This document shows positions 1 to 8,908 of a DNA stretch of 64,000 bases, one piece after another. Made by a program: the position numbers and the translations under genes. Numbering within the stretch: the first letter of the stretch is position 1; the number at the start of each line of letters is the position of its first letter. The stretch spans positions 1 through 64,000 of the forward strand of contig JAFGXV010000049.1 in NCBI GenBank assembly GCA_016936455.1, in the 5' to 3' direction. The stretch is from Desulfuromonadaceae bacterium. GTDB taxonomy: Bacteria > Desulfobacterota > Desulfuromonadia > Desulfuromonadales > Desulfuromonadaceae. The notes below the pieces were generated by a model that saw only the letters and a program-made list of their open reading frames with translations, was not told the origin of the DNA and did not search any database.

Positions 1-80
1 AGCCGCCTTTAGGCGGCGCAAGGTTTGAACGACCGCTTTGAGCGGTTCACAAAACAAGCCCCCGGCTTTGCCGGGGGTAC
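1..80. repeat. Three tandem hairpins (GCCGCC-TTTA-GGCGGC; GAAC..CCGC-TTTGA-GCGGTTC; CCCCCGGC-TTT-GCCGGGGG), REP/terminator-like, truncated by window edge
   Basis: Inverted repeats read directly in the sequence. Confidence 0.5.
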
Positions 81-111
81 ATGACTAGAAGGGGAGGTGA
101 GACCGCTGGCT

Positions 112-468
112 TTATGCGCCGAACAGTTTGCTGCGGAAAATAAAAAAGGCGGCGCCAAGTAAGCACAGGCCGGCCCACAGGTAATCCAGGGACAGTTTCT
201 CTTTCAGAAAAAACAGGGAGAAGGGGACGAATACCGACAGGGTAATGACCTCCTGCAAAATTTTCAGCTGACCCACGGACAGAACGCTGTGACCGACGCG
301 GTTGGCCGGCACCTGCAGCAGGTATTCAAACAGGGCAATGCCCCAGCTGACCAGTGCGGCAACGACCCAGGGCCTATGGGCCAGATTACGCAGATGGCCA
401 TACCAGGCAAAGGTCATGAAAACATTGCTGCAGCACAGCAGCAAAACGGTCACCAGCAGACGGTTCAT
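112..468 (-). CDS. DMT-superfamily / DUF486-like small membrane protein
   Basis: MNRLLVTVLLLCCSNVFMTFAWYGHL...; DUF486-like sequence, 4 hydrophobic segments; internal ATG chosen as start. Confidence 0.75.
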   Translation of the reverse strand: MNRLLVTVLLLCCSNVFMTFAWYGHLRNLAHRPWVVAALVSWGIALFEYLLQVPANRVGHSVLSVGQLKILQEVITLSVFVPFSLFFLKEKLSLDYLWAGLCLLGAAFFIFRSKLFGA

Positions 469-620
469 GGGCGTTTCTCCAGACGGGCACAGATGGCGGT
501 GCCAGAGTACTCCCGGTGTCCGGTTTTGACAATCGCAATTCAGGGGGGGCTTTGGCGGTGTCGAGCCGCGGTGAGCTGTTGGCATTTGCCATGGCCCGCT
601 GCTGTCAGGGGTCATCGGGC

Positions 621-1139
621 TTAGTTGATTCGAATCAGGGCATAGCCTTTGCTTTGGTAGCCGATGAGCGAGATAAAGGTATTGGCAACCAGCTGGGTTC
701 CCGCCATCAGATCCTGCGGATCAATCTCCTGAAGTTTGGCGGCAATGGCGCAGATATCAAGACGAAGGCCCTTGCGCTGGAGATCGACCAGCTGCTGTGC
801 CAGGCGCTCTTCCGTTTCAGCCGTGTGCCATTCGCTGCCATGGGTGACGAGGGAGGCGGCGCGTCCCCGGAATGTCAGAACCATGTGCGGAGTCAGCCCA
901 CTCGCGTGCAGCTGGTTCCATGTTGTGTCGATGACGGAGAGAAATTGCGAAAGAACCTGCGGGTCGGGCGTGCTAATGTCAAAGACCACATTGGCCGTGG
1001 TGACGCCGGTCAAGGCCTGCTGGTTGTCGATGCTGTGGAGGGGAGGTGTGTCCTGTGCCGGGCTGGAAACGGGAATCTGAAGTGCGATGGCGAGGGACAA
1101 AACGGCAATGAGGACGCGTCTGCAGGATGTGCATTTCAT
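621..1139 (-). CDS. DsrE-family-like secreted protein
   Basis: Signal peptide plus DsrE/F-like fold pattern. Confidence 0.55.
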   Translation of the reverse strand: MKCTSCRRVLIAVLSLAIALQIPVSSPAQDTPPLHSIDNQQALTGVTTANVVFDISTPDPQVLSQFLSVIDTTWNQLHASGLTPHMVLTFRGRAASLVTHGSEWHTAETEERLAQQLVDLQRKGLRLDICAIAAKLQEIDPQDLMAGTQLVANTFISLIGYQSKGYALIRIN

Positions 1140-1237
1140 GGGAACCTCTCGAAGAAGCGGTTAAGAAGAAAGATCGTTCGATCTTAATTGAGGCCAGCAT
1201 GGTTGTCAACGCGTTCCCGGTCAAAAGGAACAGAGTC

Positions 1238-1843
1238 TCAGTCCCACAGGGTGATGTCTTGGCTGCGCTGGCGTTGTTTTTTGAGCATGTCGCGGCAAAG
1301 GTCACGCTCATGTTCACAGATCATCAGATTGCTGCGGCGGGGGATCTGGCGGACATAGACTTTATAGCTGTCGCTGAGGAAGTAGATCACTCGTCCCTGT
1401 TCGCCGCCGACGGATTCGGCCTCGACCGGGATGCGTTCTTCTTTGAGAAAGCGACGGATAAAGCTGATGTTCAGCGCGCCGACCCCGTTTTCTTCCTTCT
1501 GTCCCAGCAGCGACGAGCCGCCAAAAACTTTGGCCCGCAGATTATTGCGCTGTGCTCCGAGCCTCATCAGTTCGTTGATCAGCAGCTCCATAGCGGCGAC
1601 GCCATAGCGCCCGGCTTCGCTGTGCAGCAGGTTTTCCGGGCGCGTTGCCAAGGGGGCGTTGCACAGCATAAAATGATTCAGACCGCAGATTCGACGCTGG
1701 CGATCGAACAGGCACACCCCGATGCAGGAACCCAGGATGGTCGTGAACAGGGTATGGTCATTGTCCGTTGCACGAAAGTCGCCCGCATGGAGAGTGATTT
1801 TGGTGTATGACGGATCGGTTAGGGCAACAGGAGCTGACGGCAT
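1238..1843 (-). CDS. cheD: Chemoreceptor glutamine deamidase CheD
   Basis: LHAGDFRATDNDHTLFTTILGSCIGVCLFD...GLNHFML motif typical of CheD. Confidence 0.85.
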   Translation of the reverse strand: MPSAPVALTDPSYTKITLHAGDFRATDNDHTLFTTILGSCIGVCLFDRQRRICGLNHFMLCNAPLATRPENLLHSEAGRYGVAAMELLINELMRLGAQRNNLRAKVFGGSSLLGQKEENGVGALNISFIRRFLKEERIPVEAESVGGEQGRVIYFLSDSYKVYVRQIPRRSNLMICEHERDLCRDMLKKQRQRSQDITLWD

Positions 1844-1972
1844 GTGATGGCCCGGGGATTAAGATGATAATCTGTTCATTGTTTTAAGCCTTCACCATAC
1901 ACGAGATCGCAGAAAAAAATCTATGTTCTTTTGTCCTGTCCGATGGGGGGCCTTGTGGGAGATGAGGCACCA

Positions 1973-2015
1973 AAAAAGGAAAGCCGGAATGAGAGCAATT
2001 CCGGCTTTCCTTTTT
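1973..2015 (-). terminator. Rho-independent (bidirectional) terminator
   Basis: AAAAAGGAAAGCCGGAAT-N7-ATTCCGGCTTTCCTTTTT. Confidence 0.85.
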
Positions 2016-2036
2016 CTAAGGGGTCGGCTGACCGGC

Positions 2037-3128
2037 TTAGCGAATCAGGCGGAAGTGAAAACTGACGTAGCTGCCGTAGCGGCTGCGGGCATAGGCGTTG
2101 AGCAGCCAGTCCAATCCTTCGTTCATGGATGAAAAGGTCTTTTTCGGCGTGGCAATAGAGAGCGAAAGTTTGATGTCCGGGCTGATTTCAGCGACAACGC
2201 CTTCCACGGTCTTGCGGACAGTGCCAATAGACTTGTCCGGGGCGTCCTGACAGTAAACCACGTAATGGGTCGCGCTGCCGCCAATGCGGTAGTCCAGCGT
2301 CATCGGTGTGCGCATGCGGTTTTCCTGCAGTTTGCGCAAGGCCATATCGATGCGGGCCCGGGGGACGTCTTCGGCAGCCAGGCGCTCTTCAGCCGTCCCC
2401 TTGGTCCACAGCTTCTGCTGGGTTTTCAGCGCCTCGCGGTACCATTGGATGGCTTTTTCATAGTTGATGGTTTCGCTTTTGCCGTAGAAGAAATAGTCGC
2501 CGAGCATCAGGGCGGGTTTCGCGTCCTTTTCTTTTTCAGCGGCCAGGCGAAGCCATTTCTTGGCCTGCTCGTAGTCGGCCAGATTATGGTAGTACTCGCC
2601 CATTCGGGTCATGGCGGTGTAATTGCCTGCGTCAGCTGCGCGGATAAAACAGGCCTGGGCGTTGACGGCTGGATTGTCAGCTTTGAGTGTCCCGTTTTCG
2701 TAGAGCAGGCCCATGTTGTAAAGCAGAGCCCCATCCGCGACCGGTTGCTGCTGCAGTTGGTCAAATGCCTGATTGAACAGGGTGGTGGCGGCGGCCTGGT
2801 TTTTGCCCAGCAGGCCGGTCAGGCATTGGCTGGCATTCGTGTTGAAGACGGTATAGCCCTTGGGGAGATTGTTGCTGTAGCTTTCGGCCAGCAAGATCTG
2901 TGCAGCAGGCAGCCCACGATCGACGGCCATGTGCAGGAAATCAAGCCCGGTCTGGCGCAGGTCATCATCCTGACGGCAGACAAACTCTTTGCCGCGTTCA
3001 AAATAGTCCTGACTGTCACACTTCCAACAAATCTTGTAGCTGTAATTGTTCAGGATTGCGGCGCTGGCAATGGCAACGCAGCCGATGAAGAACAGGATGT
3101 TGAGAATCAGTCGTTTTCTGGAAGTCAT
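2037..3128 (-). CDS. Sel1/TPR-repeat protein with N-terminal membrane anchor
   Basis: Sel1-type repeats (GDYFFYGKSETINYEKAIQWYREAL), N-terminal TM followed by CWKC. Confidence 0.75.
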   Translation of the reverse strand: MTSRKRLILNILFFIGCVAIASAAILNNYSYKICWKCDSQDYFERGKEFVCRQDDDLRQTGLDFLHMAVDRGLPAAQILLAESYSNNLPKGYTVFNTNASQCLTGLLGKNQAAATTLFNQAFDQLQQQPVADGALLYNMGLLYENGTLKADNPAVNAQACFIRAADAGNYTAMTRMGEYYHNLADYEQAKKWLRLAAEKEKDAKPALMLGDYFFYGKSETINYEKAIQWYREALKTQQKLWTKGTAEERLAAEDVPRARIDMALRKLQENRMRTPMTLDYRIGGSATHYVVYCQDAPDKSIGTVRKTVEGVVAEISPDIKLSLSIATPKKTFSSMNEGLDWLLNAYARSRYGSYVSFHFRLIR

Positions 3129-3146
3129 TACGCCACTCTCACCCTA

Positions 3147-3989
3147 TCAGTTGCCGGGAAGAAGATCATGCGGATTGCCGTGACAGGCCGCGCAGCCAGA
3201 GAAGCCTTTCAGCATTTCCGGGCTGTGGGGGGTGTCGTGACAGTCGGCGCAGGTGGGGACCATGCCATGCTCGTCGGCATGACAGAAGGTGCAGTTGAGC
3301 AGGCTGTGGGCCAGATGCCCCTTTTTAAGCTGCGCCACCTGATCAGAATGGCAACCTTGGCAGCCGTCATTCGGCACGTGCTCGCCGTAGGAGAGCGTAC
3401 TGACATTGTGGACCGGATGGCACAGCATGCAGTTCTGGCTGCTGACAAAGGGGTTGTGGGGCTGCTCGTGGCACTCGGTGCATTTAGGCAGATAGCCGTG
3501 CTTCTGCTGATGGCAGTCACTGCAGGCCAGCTCAGAGTGCGCACTGGGTTTGGCCATGTCCGCGGCGGGTTTTTCGTGGCAGCGTGCGCAGAGCGGTTCA
3601 AGCCGGTCAAGAGGCAGGCTGGCAATGGGGGCGTGCGCGTTGACGTGACAGCTCAGGCAGTCGAGCATGGGGGCCTTGTCGCCGTGTGGGGCATCATGAC
3701 AGTTGGCGCAGGCAGGAACACGCTCCGCCCAGCTCAGGCCGCGCGTAAAATTGTGAAACGTCTCATGACATTCACGGCACTCCATGCGGTGGGCTCCTCC
3801 GATATCTCGCAGGGCATTGAAGACGGCTTCATGACACTGGCCGCACTGAACCGTGGTGAACGGGGGAACATCCTGACTGTAGATATCCTCTTCAGCCTGG
3901 AGATGCTGTGATCCGGCGAGCAGCAGGGCTGATAGGAAGGCGCCGGTTACGGCTATCTGTAGCAACCTGTTTTTCATGGTTATCCTCAT
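3147..3989 (-). CDS. Dodecahaem c-type cytochrome (12 CxxCH), exported
   Basis: 12 CxxCH counted; signal peptide MKNRLLQIAVTGAFLSALLLAGSQHLQA. Confidence 0.9.
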   Translation of the reverse strand: MRITMKNRLLQIAVTGAFLSALLLAGSQHLQAEEDIYSQDVPPFTTVQCGQCHEAVFNALRDIGGAHRMECRECHETFHNFTRGLSWAERVPACANCHDAPHGDKAPMLDCLSCHVNAHAPIASLPLDRLEPLCARCHEKPAADMAKPSAHSELACSDCHQQKHGYLPKCTECHEQPHNPFVSSQNCMLCHPVHNVSTLSYGEHVPNDGCQGCHSDQVAQLKKGHLAHSLLNCTFCHADEHGMVPTCADCHDTPHSPEMLKGFSGCAACHGNPHDLLPGN

Positions 3990-4008
3990 TCAAAAAAACC
4001 GCTATCAA

Positions 4009-5310
4009 CTAATTGCGCAAATCGTGCGGCCCCTGGTGACACCGGCTGCAATCACGGAATTGCTGGTGGATACTGGAATCGTGCGGCTCGCCGTGGCAGT
4101 TGTCGCAGCTCAGAATTACCTTATGAGTGCGGCGGTGGCAGAAAACACAGTCCAGCTTGGCGTGGCGTGTCGTGTTGGAGGACAGGCTGGCCATGGGGGC
4201 CTTGTGGCAACTGGCGCACAGTGTCGATTTGACCTTGCCCTGCTCCAACTGCAGGTAGGTCGGCGAGTGGGGACGGTGGCAGGCCAGGCAGTCGTCATAG
4301 TTCATGCTGGCATTGTGGCCGCTGTGGCAATCGAGGCAGCTCATGGCTTCGCCGTGCTGGGCGTGGCATTCGCTGCAGTCCATGTCAGTGTGGGCGCTGG
4401 TGTGAGCCGTCATCTCACGACCGGGACCAGCATGGCAGGACAGGCACACCGGTTTGACCGGCGAAACCGACGACATGTCAATGGCCAACGGTTTATGCGG
4501 GTTGTGGCAGGCGCTACAGTTGCCGACGCGGTAATGCTCGGCATCGCTTTTGGCATGGCAGTCGTTGCAGCTGGGGATGACGTTTTCCTGCGCTGGCGGA
4601 TGGTTCTGGTGACAGTCGATGCAGGCAATTTCGCTGGCATGGGCGGCACCTTCCTTTTTCAGGTTGGCAACCGGCTCTTCATGGCAGGCCGCGCACCAGT
4701 CGCTCGGCGTGTTGTCGCGCCATTGGTAATCGGTCGGCTGATGCGGATCGTGACAGCCGAGGCAGTCCTGGTAGCTCATGCCGGCTTGATGTGCCTCATG
4801 GCAGTCCAGACAGGTCGAGAACTGACCCGCCGACAGTCCGTGCTGCTGGTGACAGTCGATGCAGTTCTGTTCGGCATGCAGGCTTGGTTTGTCGGCCATG
4901 CGTTGTCCGATTCTGTCGTGGCAGGTCAGGCAGGCCGGTTTGGCCTCAGGCAGCACACTGAGATCGGTAATGCCCGGAGCGTGAGGGGCATGGCAGGACT
5001 GACAGTTTGCCAGGGCGAAATGGTGCCGGTCATCGGGGGCGTGGCAATTGCTGCACTGAGGAATGACAGCCTTGCCGGCAGGAGGGTGCCCCTCGTGACA
5101 GTCAAAGCAGCCGATTTCTGTTTTGTGCGCGCCGCCATTGTCGCGGATCTGCAGCGACGGTGCGCGGTGGCACTTGATGCAGTCGCTGTCTGTCAGCGGG
5201 ATTTCCTGAACGGGATTTTTACTCTGGGCCATGGCGGATGGCTGCAGTCCACTGCTCAAAAGCAGCGCGCAGGTGGCCAGAATGAAAAGAAGTCTGTGAT
5301 GACCGGTCAT
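4009..5310 (-). CDS. 20-haem c-type cytochrome, exported
   Basis: 20 CxxCH counted; signal peptide; internal duplication of an 8-haem module. Confidence 0.9.
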   Translation of the reverse strand: MTGHHRLLFILATCALLLSSGLQPSAMAQSKNPVQEIPLTDSDCIKCHRAPSLQIRDNGGAHKTEIGCFDCHEGHPPAGKAVIPQCSNCHAPDDRHHFALANCQSCHAPHAPGITDLSVLPEAKPACLTCHDRIGQRMADKPSLHAEQNCIDCHQQHGLSAGQFSTCLDCHEAHQAGMSYQDCLGCHDPHQPTDYQWRDNTPSDWCAACHEEPVANLKKEGAAHASEIACIDCHQNHPPAQENVIPSCNDCHAKSDAEHYRVGNCSACHNPHKPLAIDMSSVSPVKPVCLSCHAGPGREMTAHTSAHTDMDCSECHAQHGEAMSCLDCHSGHNASMNYDDCLACHRPHSPTYLQLEQGKVKSTLCASCHKAPMASLSSNTTRHAKLDCVFCHRRTHKVILSCDNCHGEPHDSSIHQQFRDCSRCHQGPHDLRN

Positions 5311-5377
5311 GATCGTAACCTAAAGCGCAAACCTCATGGGGTTTACGTCAAGAATTGGATGGAGGCTCGATAACCAG

Positions 5378-5406
5378 GCCGCCGTGACCCGTGCGGTCAC
5401 GGCGGC
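5378..5406. other. Intercistronic 12-bp perfect hairpin between cytochrome genes
   Basis: GCCGCCGTGACC-CGTGC-GGTCACGGCGGC, no T-tract. Confidence 0.8.
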
Positions 5407-5417
5407 GGCTGATCGAT

Positions 5418-6197
5418 TTATTCCGCCAAGGCGTGCGGATTGAGGTGACAATCAACACAGTTGGGGAATTTCTGGTGCATGGAGCCGTGCGGTTCGTCAT
5501 GGCACTCGCGGCAGCTGGTGATGGCCATATGCTGGCCGCTGTGACATGTGGCACAGTTCAGCTCGTGGTGTTTTTTCTTCGAAGCGCTGAGCATGGCTGC
5601 GATGTCATCATGACAGGGAGCGCACTGGGCCGATGCCAGGTCATCCTTGTAGGCGACTTCTTTCGGGCTGTGCGGTTTGTGACACAGGGTGCAGTCGGCA
5701 ACAGTCTGACTTGCGGCATGGCCTTCATGGCAGTCGAGGCAGTTGAGGTACTGGCCTTTGCCGAGACCATGCGCCAGGTGACAGGCATTGCAGTCCTGCT
5801 CCGAGTGCAGGCTGGGGTGGGCCGCCATTTCTGCGCCCTGATCGGGGTGGCAGGTCAGGCAGGCGGGTTTGACATTGCTTTGGGCGCTGAAGTCGATCTG
5901 AAGTGGATGGTGGGGATAGTGACAGCCGCTGCATTCCGTCAATTTATAGTGGTCATTTTCAGCGGGGTCGTGGCACAGGGAGCACTTGGGGATGACGTCG
6001 GTCCCTGTCGGCGGGTGCTCTGCGTGACAGTCCTGGCAGCCCATGCCCGCATGGGCCTCGCCGTGGGCGGCCACATCCTGAACGGCCTTCACATGGCATT
6101 TAACGCAGTCGGCGTCGAGCAGGTTTTCGCTGTCTGCGGCAAGGGCGGGAGCGGCCAGCAGGGCCATCGCCATGGCAATCGGCAAAAAGAGTTTCAT
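5418..6197 (-). CDS. Dodecahaem c-type cytochrome (12 CxxCH), exported; paralogue of the 20-haem protein
   Basis: 12 CxxCH counted; signal peptide MKLFLPIAMAMALLAAPALA. Confidence 0.9.
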   Translation of the reverse strand: MKLFLPIAMAMALLAAPALAADSENLLDADCVKCHVKAVQDVAAHGEAHAGMGCQDCHAEHPPTGTDVIPKCSLCHDPAENDHYKLTECSGCHYPHHPLQIDFSAQSNVKPACLTCHPDQGAEMAAHPSLHSEQDCNACHLAHGLGKGQYLNCLDCHEGHAASQTVADCTLCHKPHSPKEVAYKDDLASAQCAPCHDDIAAMLSASKKKHHELNCATCHSGQHMAITSCRECHDEPHGSMHQKFPNCVDCHLNPHALAE

Positions 6198-6297
6198 GAT
6201 TCCATTCCTCCTGAAAACAAATTGAAATTAAAAGCACACAGATTTTGTGCGCACAGGCAGTGGTTCCGGCAGCGGTTCTGGTTTGCGTTGTCGCAAA

Positions 6298-6308
6298 CTG
6301 TATACAAT
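6298..6308 (-). promoter_or_regulatory. CTGTATACAAT half-palindrome (candidate regulator site) upstream of cytochrome operon
   Basis: 11-mer identical to those at 20748-20758 and 26257-26267 (opposite orientation). Confidence 0.5.
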
Positions 6309-6552
6309 CGCGAGTCTGCTATGTAATCAGAATTAGCCCGTCAGGTCAAGAATTGACTTAAAATAAAACTCTGTTTTGATCTATTTTGAGTGGATGTCGC
6401 TCAAGGTGGCCGAGAACAGTCTGCGCATGGAGCGAAATAGCCGGAACGCCAGTTTGGCTGTCGACTTTTGTGCCAAAAAGCGTTAGCCTCTGGCCTTGAA
6501 CGGGCTCGACCCTTTTCGGGTTTGAGCCGGTCTGCAGACAAGGAGGCGGAAA

Positions 6553-7833
6553 ATGATTGATCCGAAGTGGAAGCCCGAAACCCTGGCGATCCAGGGCGGC
6601 TATCGCCCCAAGGCGACGCAGCCGCGCATCGTGCCGATTGTCCAGAGCACGACCTACAAGTTTGACAATGCCGATCATGTCGCCAGTCTGTTCGATCTTG
6701 ATTGTGCCGACCATATGTACAGCCGGCTCAGTAACCCGACCTGGGCGGCGTTCGAGGAAAAAGTGGCCCAGATGGAGGGCGGTGTCGGGGCTCTGGTGAC
6801 CTCTTCCGGTCAGGCGGCCATCTCTCTGGCCATTCTCAACATCTGCCGGACCGGTCAGCATGTGCTGGCGGCCTCGACGCTCTATGGCGGCACCTATTCA
6901 CTGTTTCATAACACCCTGCCGAAAATGGGGATTGAGGTTACTTTCGTCGATCCGCGCCGCAGCGCCGAAGAGATCCGGGCCTGCTTTCGCGACGAAACGC
7001 GTCTGCTGTATGCTGAAACCATCGGCAATCCAGGGCTGAACGTGCTCGACTTCGAGAAATTCTCGGCCGTGGCCAAACAGATGCAGGTGCCCCTGGTTAT
7101 TGACAATACCTTTGGCACGCCCTACCTGTGCCGCCCCTTTGAGCATGGTGCGGATATTGTTGTCCACTCGGCCACCAAATACATCGACGGCCATGCCACC
7201 AGCCTTGGCGGGGTGGTGGTGGACAGTGGCCGCTTCGACTGGAACTGTGGCAAGTATCCGGAACTGACGGAACCCGATCCCAGTTATCATGGCCTGCGCT
7301 ATGTGGAGAAATTCGGTCCGCAGGCCTACATTGTCAAGGCGCGGACCCAGTTCATGCGCGATCTCGGCATGTGCGTCGCCCCGTTCAACGCCTTCATGTT
7401 CAACCATGGGATGGAAACCCTGCATTTGCGGATGGAGCGGCACAGCAGCAACGCCCTGGCCGTGGCCCGTCATCTCCAGCAGCACCCCATGGTCAGTTGG
7501 GTCAATTATCCCGGGCTGGAGAATCACCCGACCCATGCCCTGGCGCAGAAATACCTGCCCCGCGGCTGCAGCGGTGTGCTGACCTTCGGCATCAAAGGTG
7601 GGGTGGCCGCGGGCCGGCGCTTCATGGAGTCGACGAAGCTGATTGCCTTGGTGGTCCATGTCGGCGATGTGCGCAGCTGCGTGCTGCATCCCGCCAGCAC
7701 CACCCATCGCCAGCTGACCGAGGCGCAGCAGATTGCCTCGGGGGTCTCCCCGGACCTGATTCGCCTGTCCGTAGGGATTGAGCATATCGAGGACATTCTG
7801 GCCGATATCGACCAGGCTCTCGCTCAGTGCTGA
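6553..7833 (+). CDS. O-acetylhomoserine sulfhydrylase / Cys-Met metabolism PLP enzyme
   Basis: PLP lysine motif VVHSATKYIDGHATSLGG and family-wide similarity; AAGGAGG RBS. Confidence 0.85.
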   Translation: MIDPKWKPETLAIQGGYRPKATQPRIVPIVQSTTYKFDNADHVASLFDLDCADHMYSRLSNPTWAAFEEKVAQMEGGVGALVTSSGQAAISLAILNICRTGQHVLAASTLYGGTYSLFHNTLPKMGIEVTFVDPRRSAEEIRACFRDETRLLYAETIGNPGLNVLDFEKFSAVAKQMQVPLVIDNTFGTPYLCRPFEHGADIVVHSATKYIDGHATSLGGVVVDSGRFDWNCGKYPELTEPDPSYHGLRYVEKFGPQAYIVKARTQFMRDLGMCVAPFNAFMFNHGMETLHLRMERHSSNALAVARHLQQHPMVSWVNYPGLENHPTHALAQKYLPRGCSGVLTFGIKGGVAAGRRFMESTKLIALVVHVGDVRSCVLHPASTTHRQLTEAQQIASGVSPDLIRLSVGIEHIEDILADIDQALAQC

Positions 7834-8042
7834 TTGCCGGGTTGTGACGGCCCTGGATGAGCGCTCCGTTTTGCTTGAATCACCGGTTTGACCGGCGTTA
7901 AATTGACTGCGCCGGCGCTTTTCGACAGACAAGCGCCGCCGAATCCACTATAGTATGCGATTTGTGGAGGGCCTTTTGTCGGTTGCGTCACAGACGGGGC
8001 TGATATTGATGATATGTGTAATTACAATGCAGGAGCAGTGTT

Positions 8043-8828
8043 GTGGCAGAGCAGCAGGAACAACAGACCCAGGCCAAGAGTGATGCGCCGCGCAAGGAGA
8101 CTGCGACCCTCAAGGGAATCGCGGCCTTGTTCGAGCGTGAAGAACTCAAGGATCTGTTCATCAAATATCTTATTCTGATCGGTGTCATTGAAGGGTTTAT
8201 TTTCTTTGTCAGTTTCCTGAGCCAGCTGGGTCCGGAAAATGTGCCCTTTCCTTGGAAATCCTTCTTTTTTGCGGCGTTTATCGTGCCGCTGACCATCACT
8301 TTTTTGCTGGGCGTGATCGTGCTCGGGTTCGATCGCTACCTCTACGGCCACACTCCGGCTGACCATAGCGGTCACACCGGACTTTCAGCCGTGGAGCAGC
8401 AGAGCCGCATCCATAAGTTTCATGCCGTGATGTACGTGATTCGCCAGATTCCGTTTCTGATGGGGCTGCTGTTGCTGGTGGTGCTGTCGGCGGTGGTCTA
8501 CAAGCTTGATGTGATCCTGGCGATCATCGGCCATGTCGGTGAGCAGACCGCTCACTATTTGTCCATCGCGCTGGCGGTGATTCTGGGTGCCGGGTTGATC
8601 ATGGGGCTGGTCTGGATGTTCATGAGCTACAATCTGCGAAAAAAGAGCATGGAATACCAGTATCAGTACAAGAAGGACGTGGTCGAACGGACCGGACTGA
8701 TTTTGCTCGATGACGATCGGGTGATGGATCAAAAGGGTAACCTGTTGACGCGTGATCAGGTGGCGCAGATCCCCCATACGCCGCAGAACAACAAGGATGA
8801 GGACGATGAGGTCATCCTGATCGAATAG
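8043..8828 (+). CDS. Hypothetical membrane protein, 4 predicted TM segments
   Basis: ORF with GTG start; hydrophobic segments. Confidence 0.7.
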   Translation: MAEQQEQQTQAKSDAPRKETATLKGIAALFEREELKDLFIKYLILIGVIEGFIFFVSFLSQLGPENVPFPWKSFFFAAFIVPLTITFLLGVIVLGFDRYLYGHTPADHSGHTGLSAVEQQSRIHKFHAVMYVIRQIPFLMGLLLLVVLSAVVYKLDVILAIIGHVGEQTAHYLSIALAVILGAGLIMGLVWMFMSYNLRKKSMEYQYQYKKDVVERTGLILLDDDRVMDQKGNLLTRDQVAQIPHTPQNNKDEDDEVILIE

Positions 8829-8852
8829 CTCGTCATCACTTTTCGAGGTCGC

Positions 8853-8893
8853 AAAGGCCCCGTTCCTGTCCGTACGGGAGCGGGGCTTTTCTT
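8853..8893 (+). terminator. Rho-independent terminator
   Basis: AAGGCCCCGTTCC...GGAGCGGGGCTTTTCTTTTTTT. Confidence 0.8.
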
Positions 8894-8908
8894 TTTTTGG
8901 AGGATCCC

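Noticed and set aside
2265-3911. 548-aa plus-strand ORF (and 3976-5373, 5391-6326 plus)
   Set aside because: Antisense to the Sel1 and multihaem cytochrome genes; repetitive AGQA/VAA-like composition arises from CxxCH codons read in reverse.
6360-6552. SAM riboswitch upstream of the Met/Cys PLP enzyme
   Set aside because: No recognisable SAM-I, SAM-II or SAM-IV conserved core; only a local hairpin is supported.
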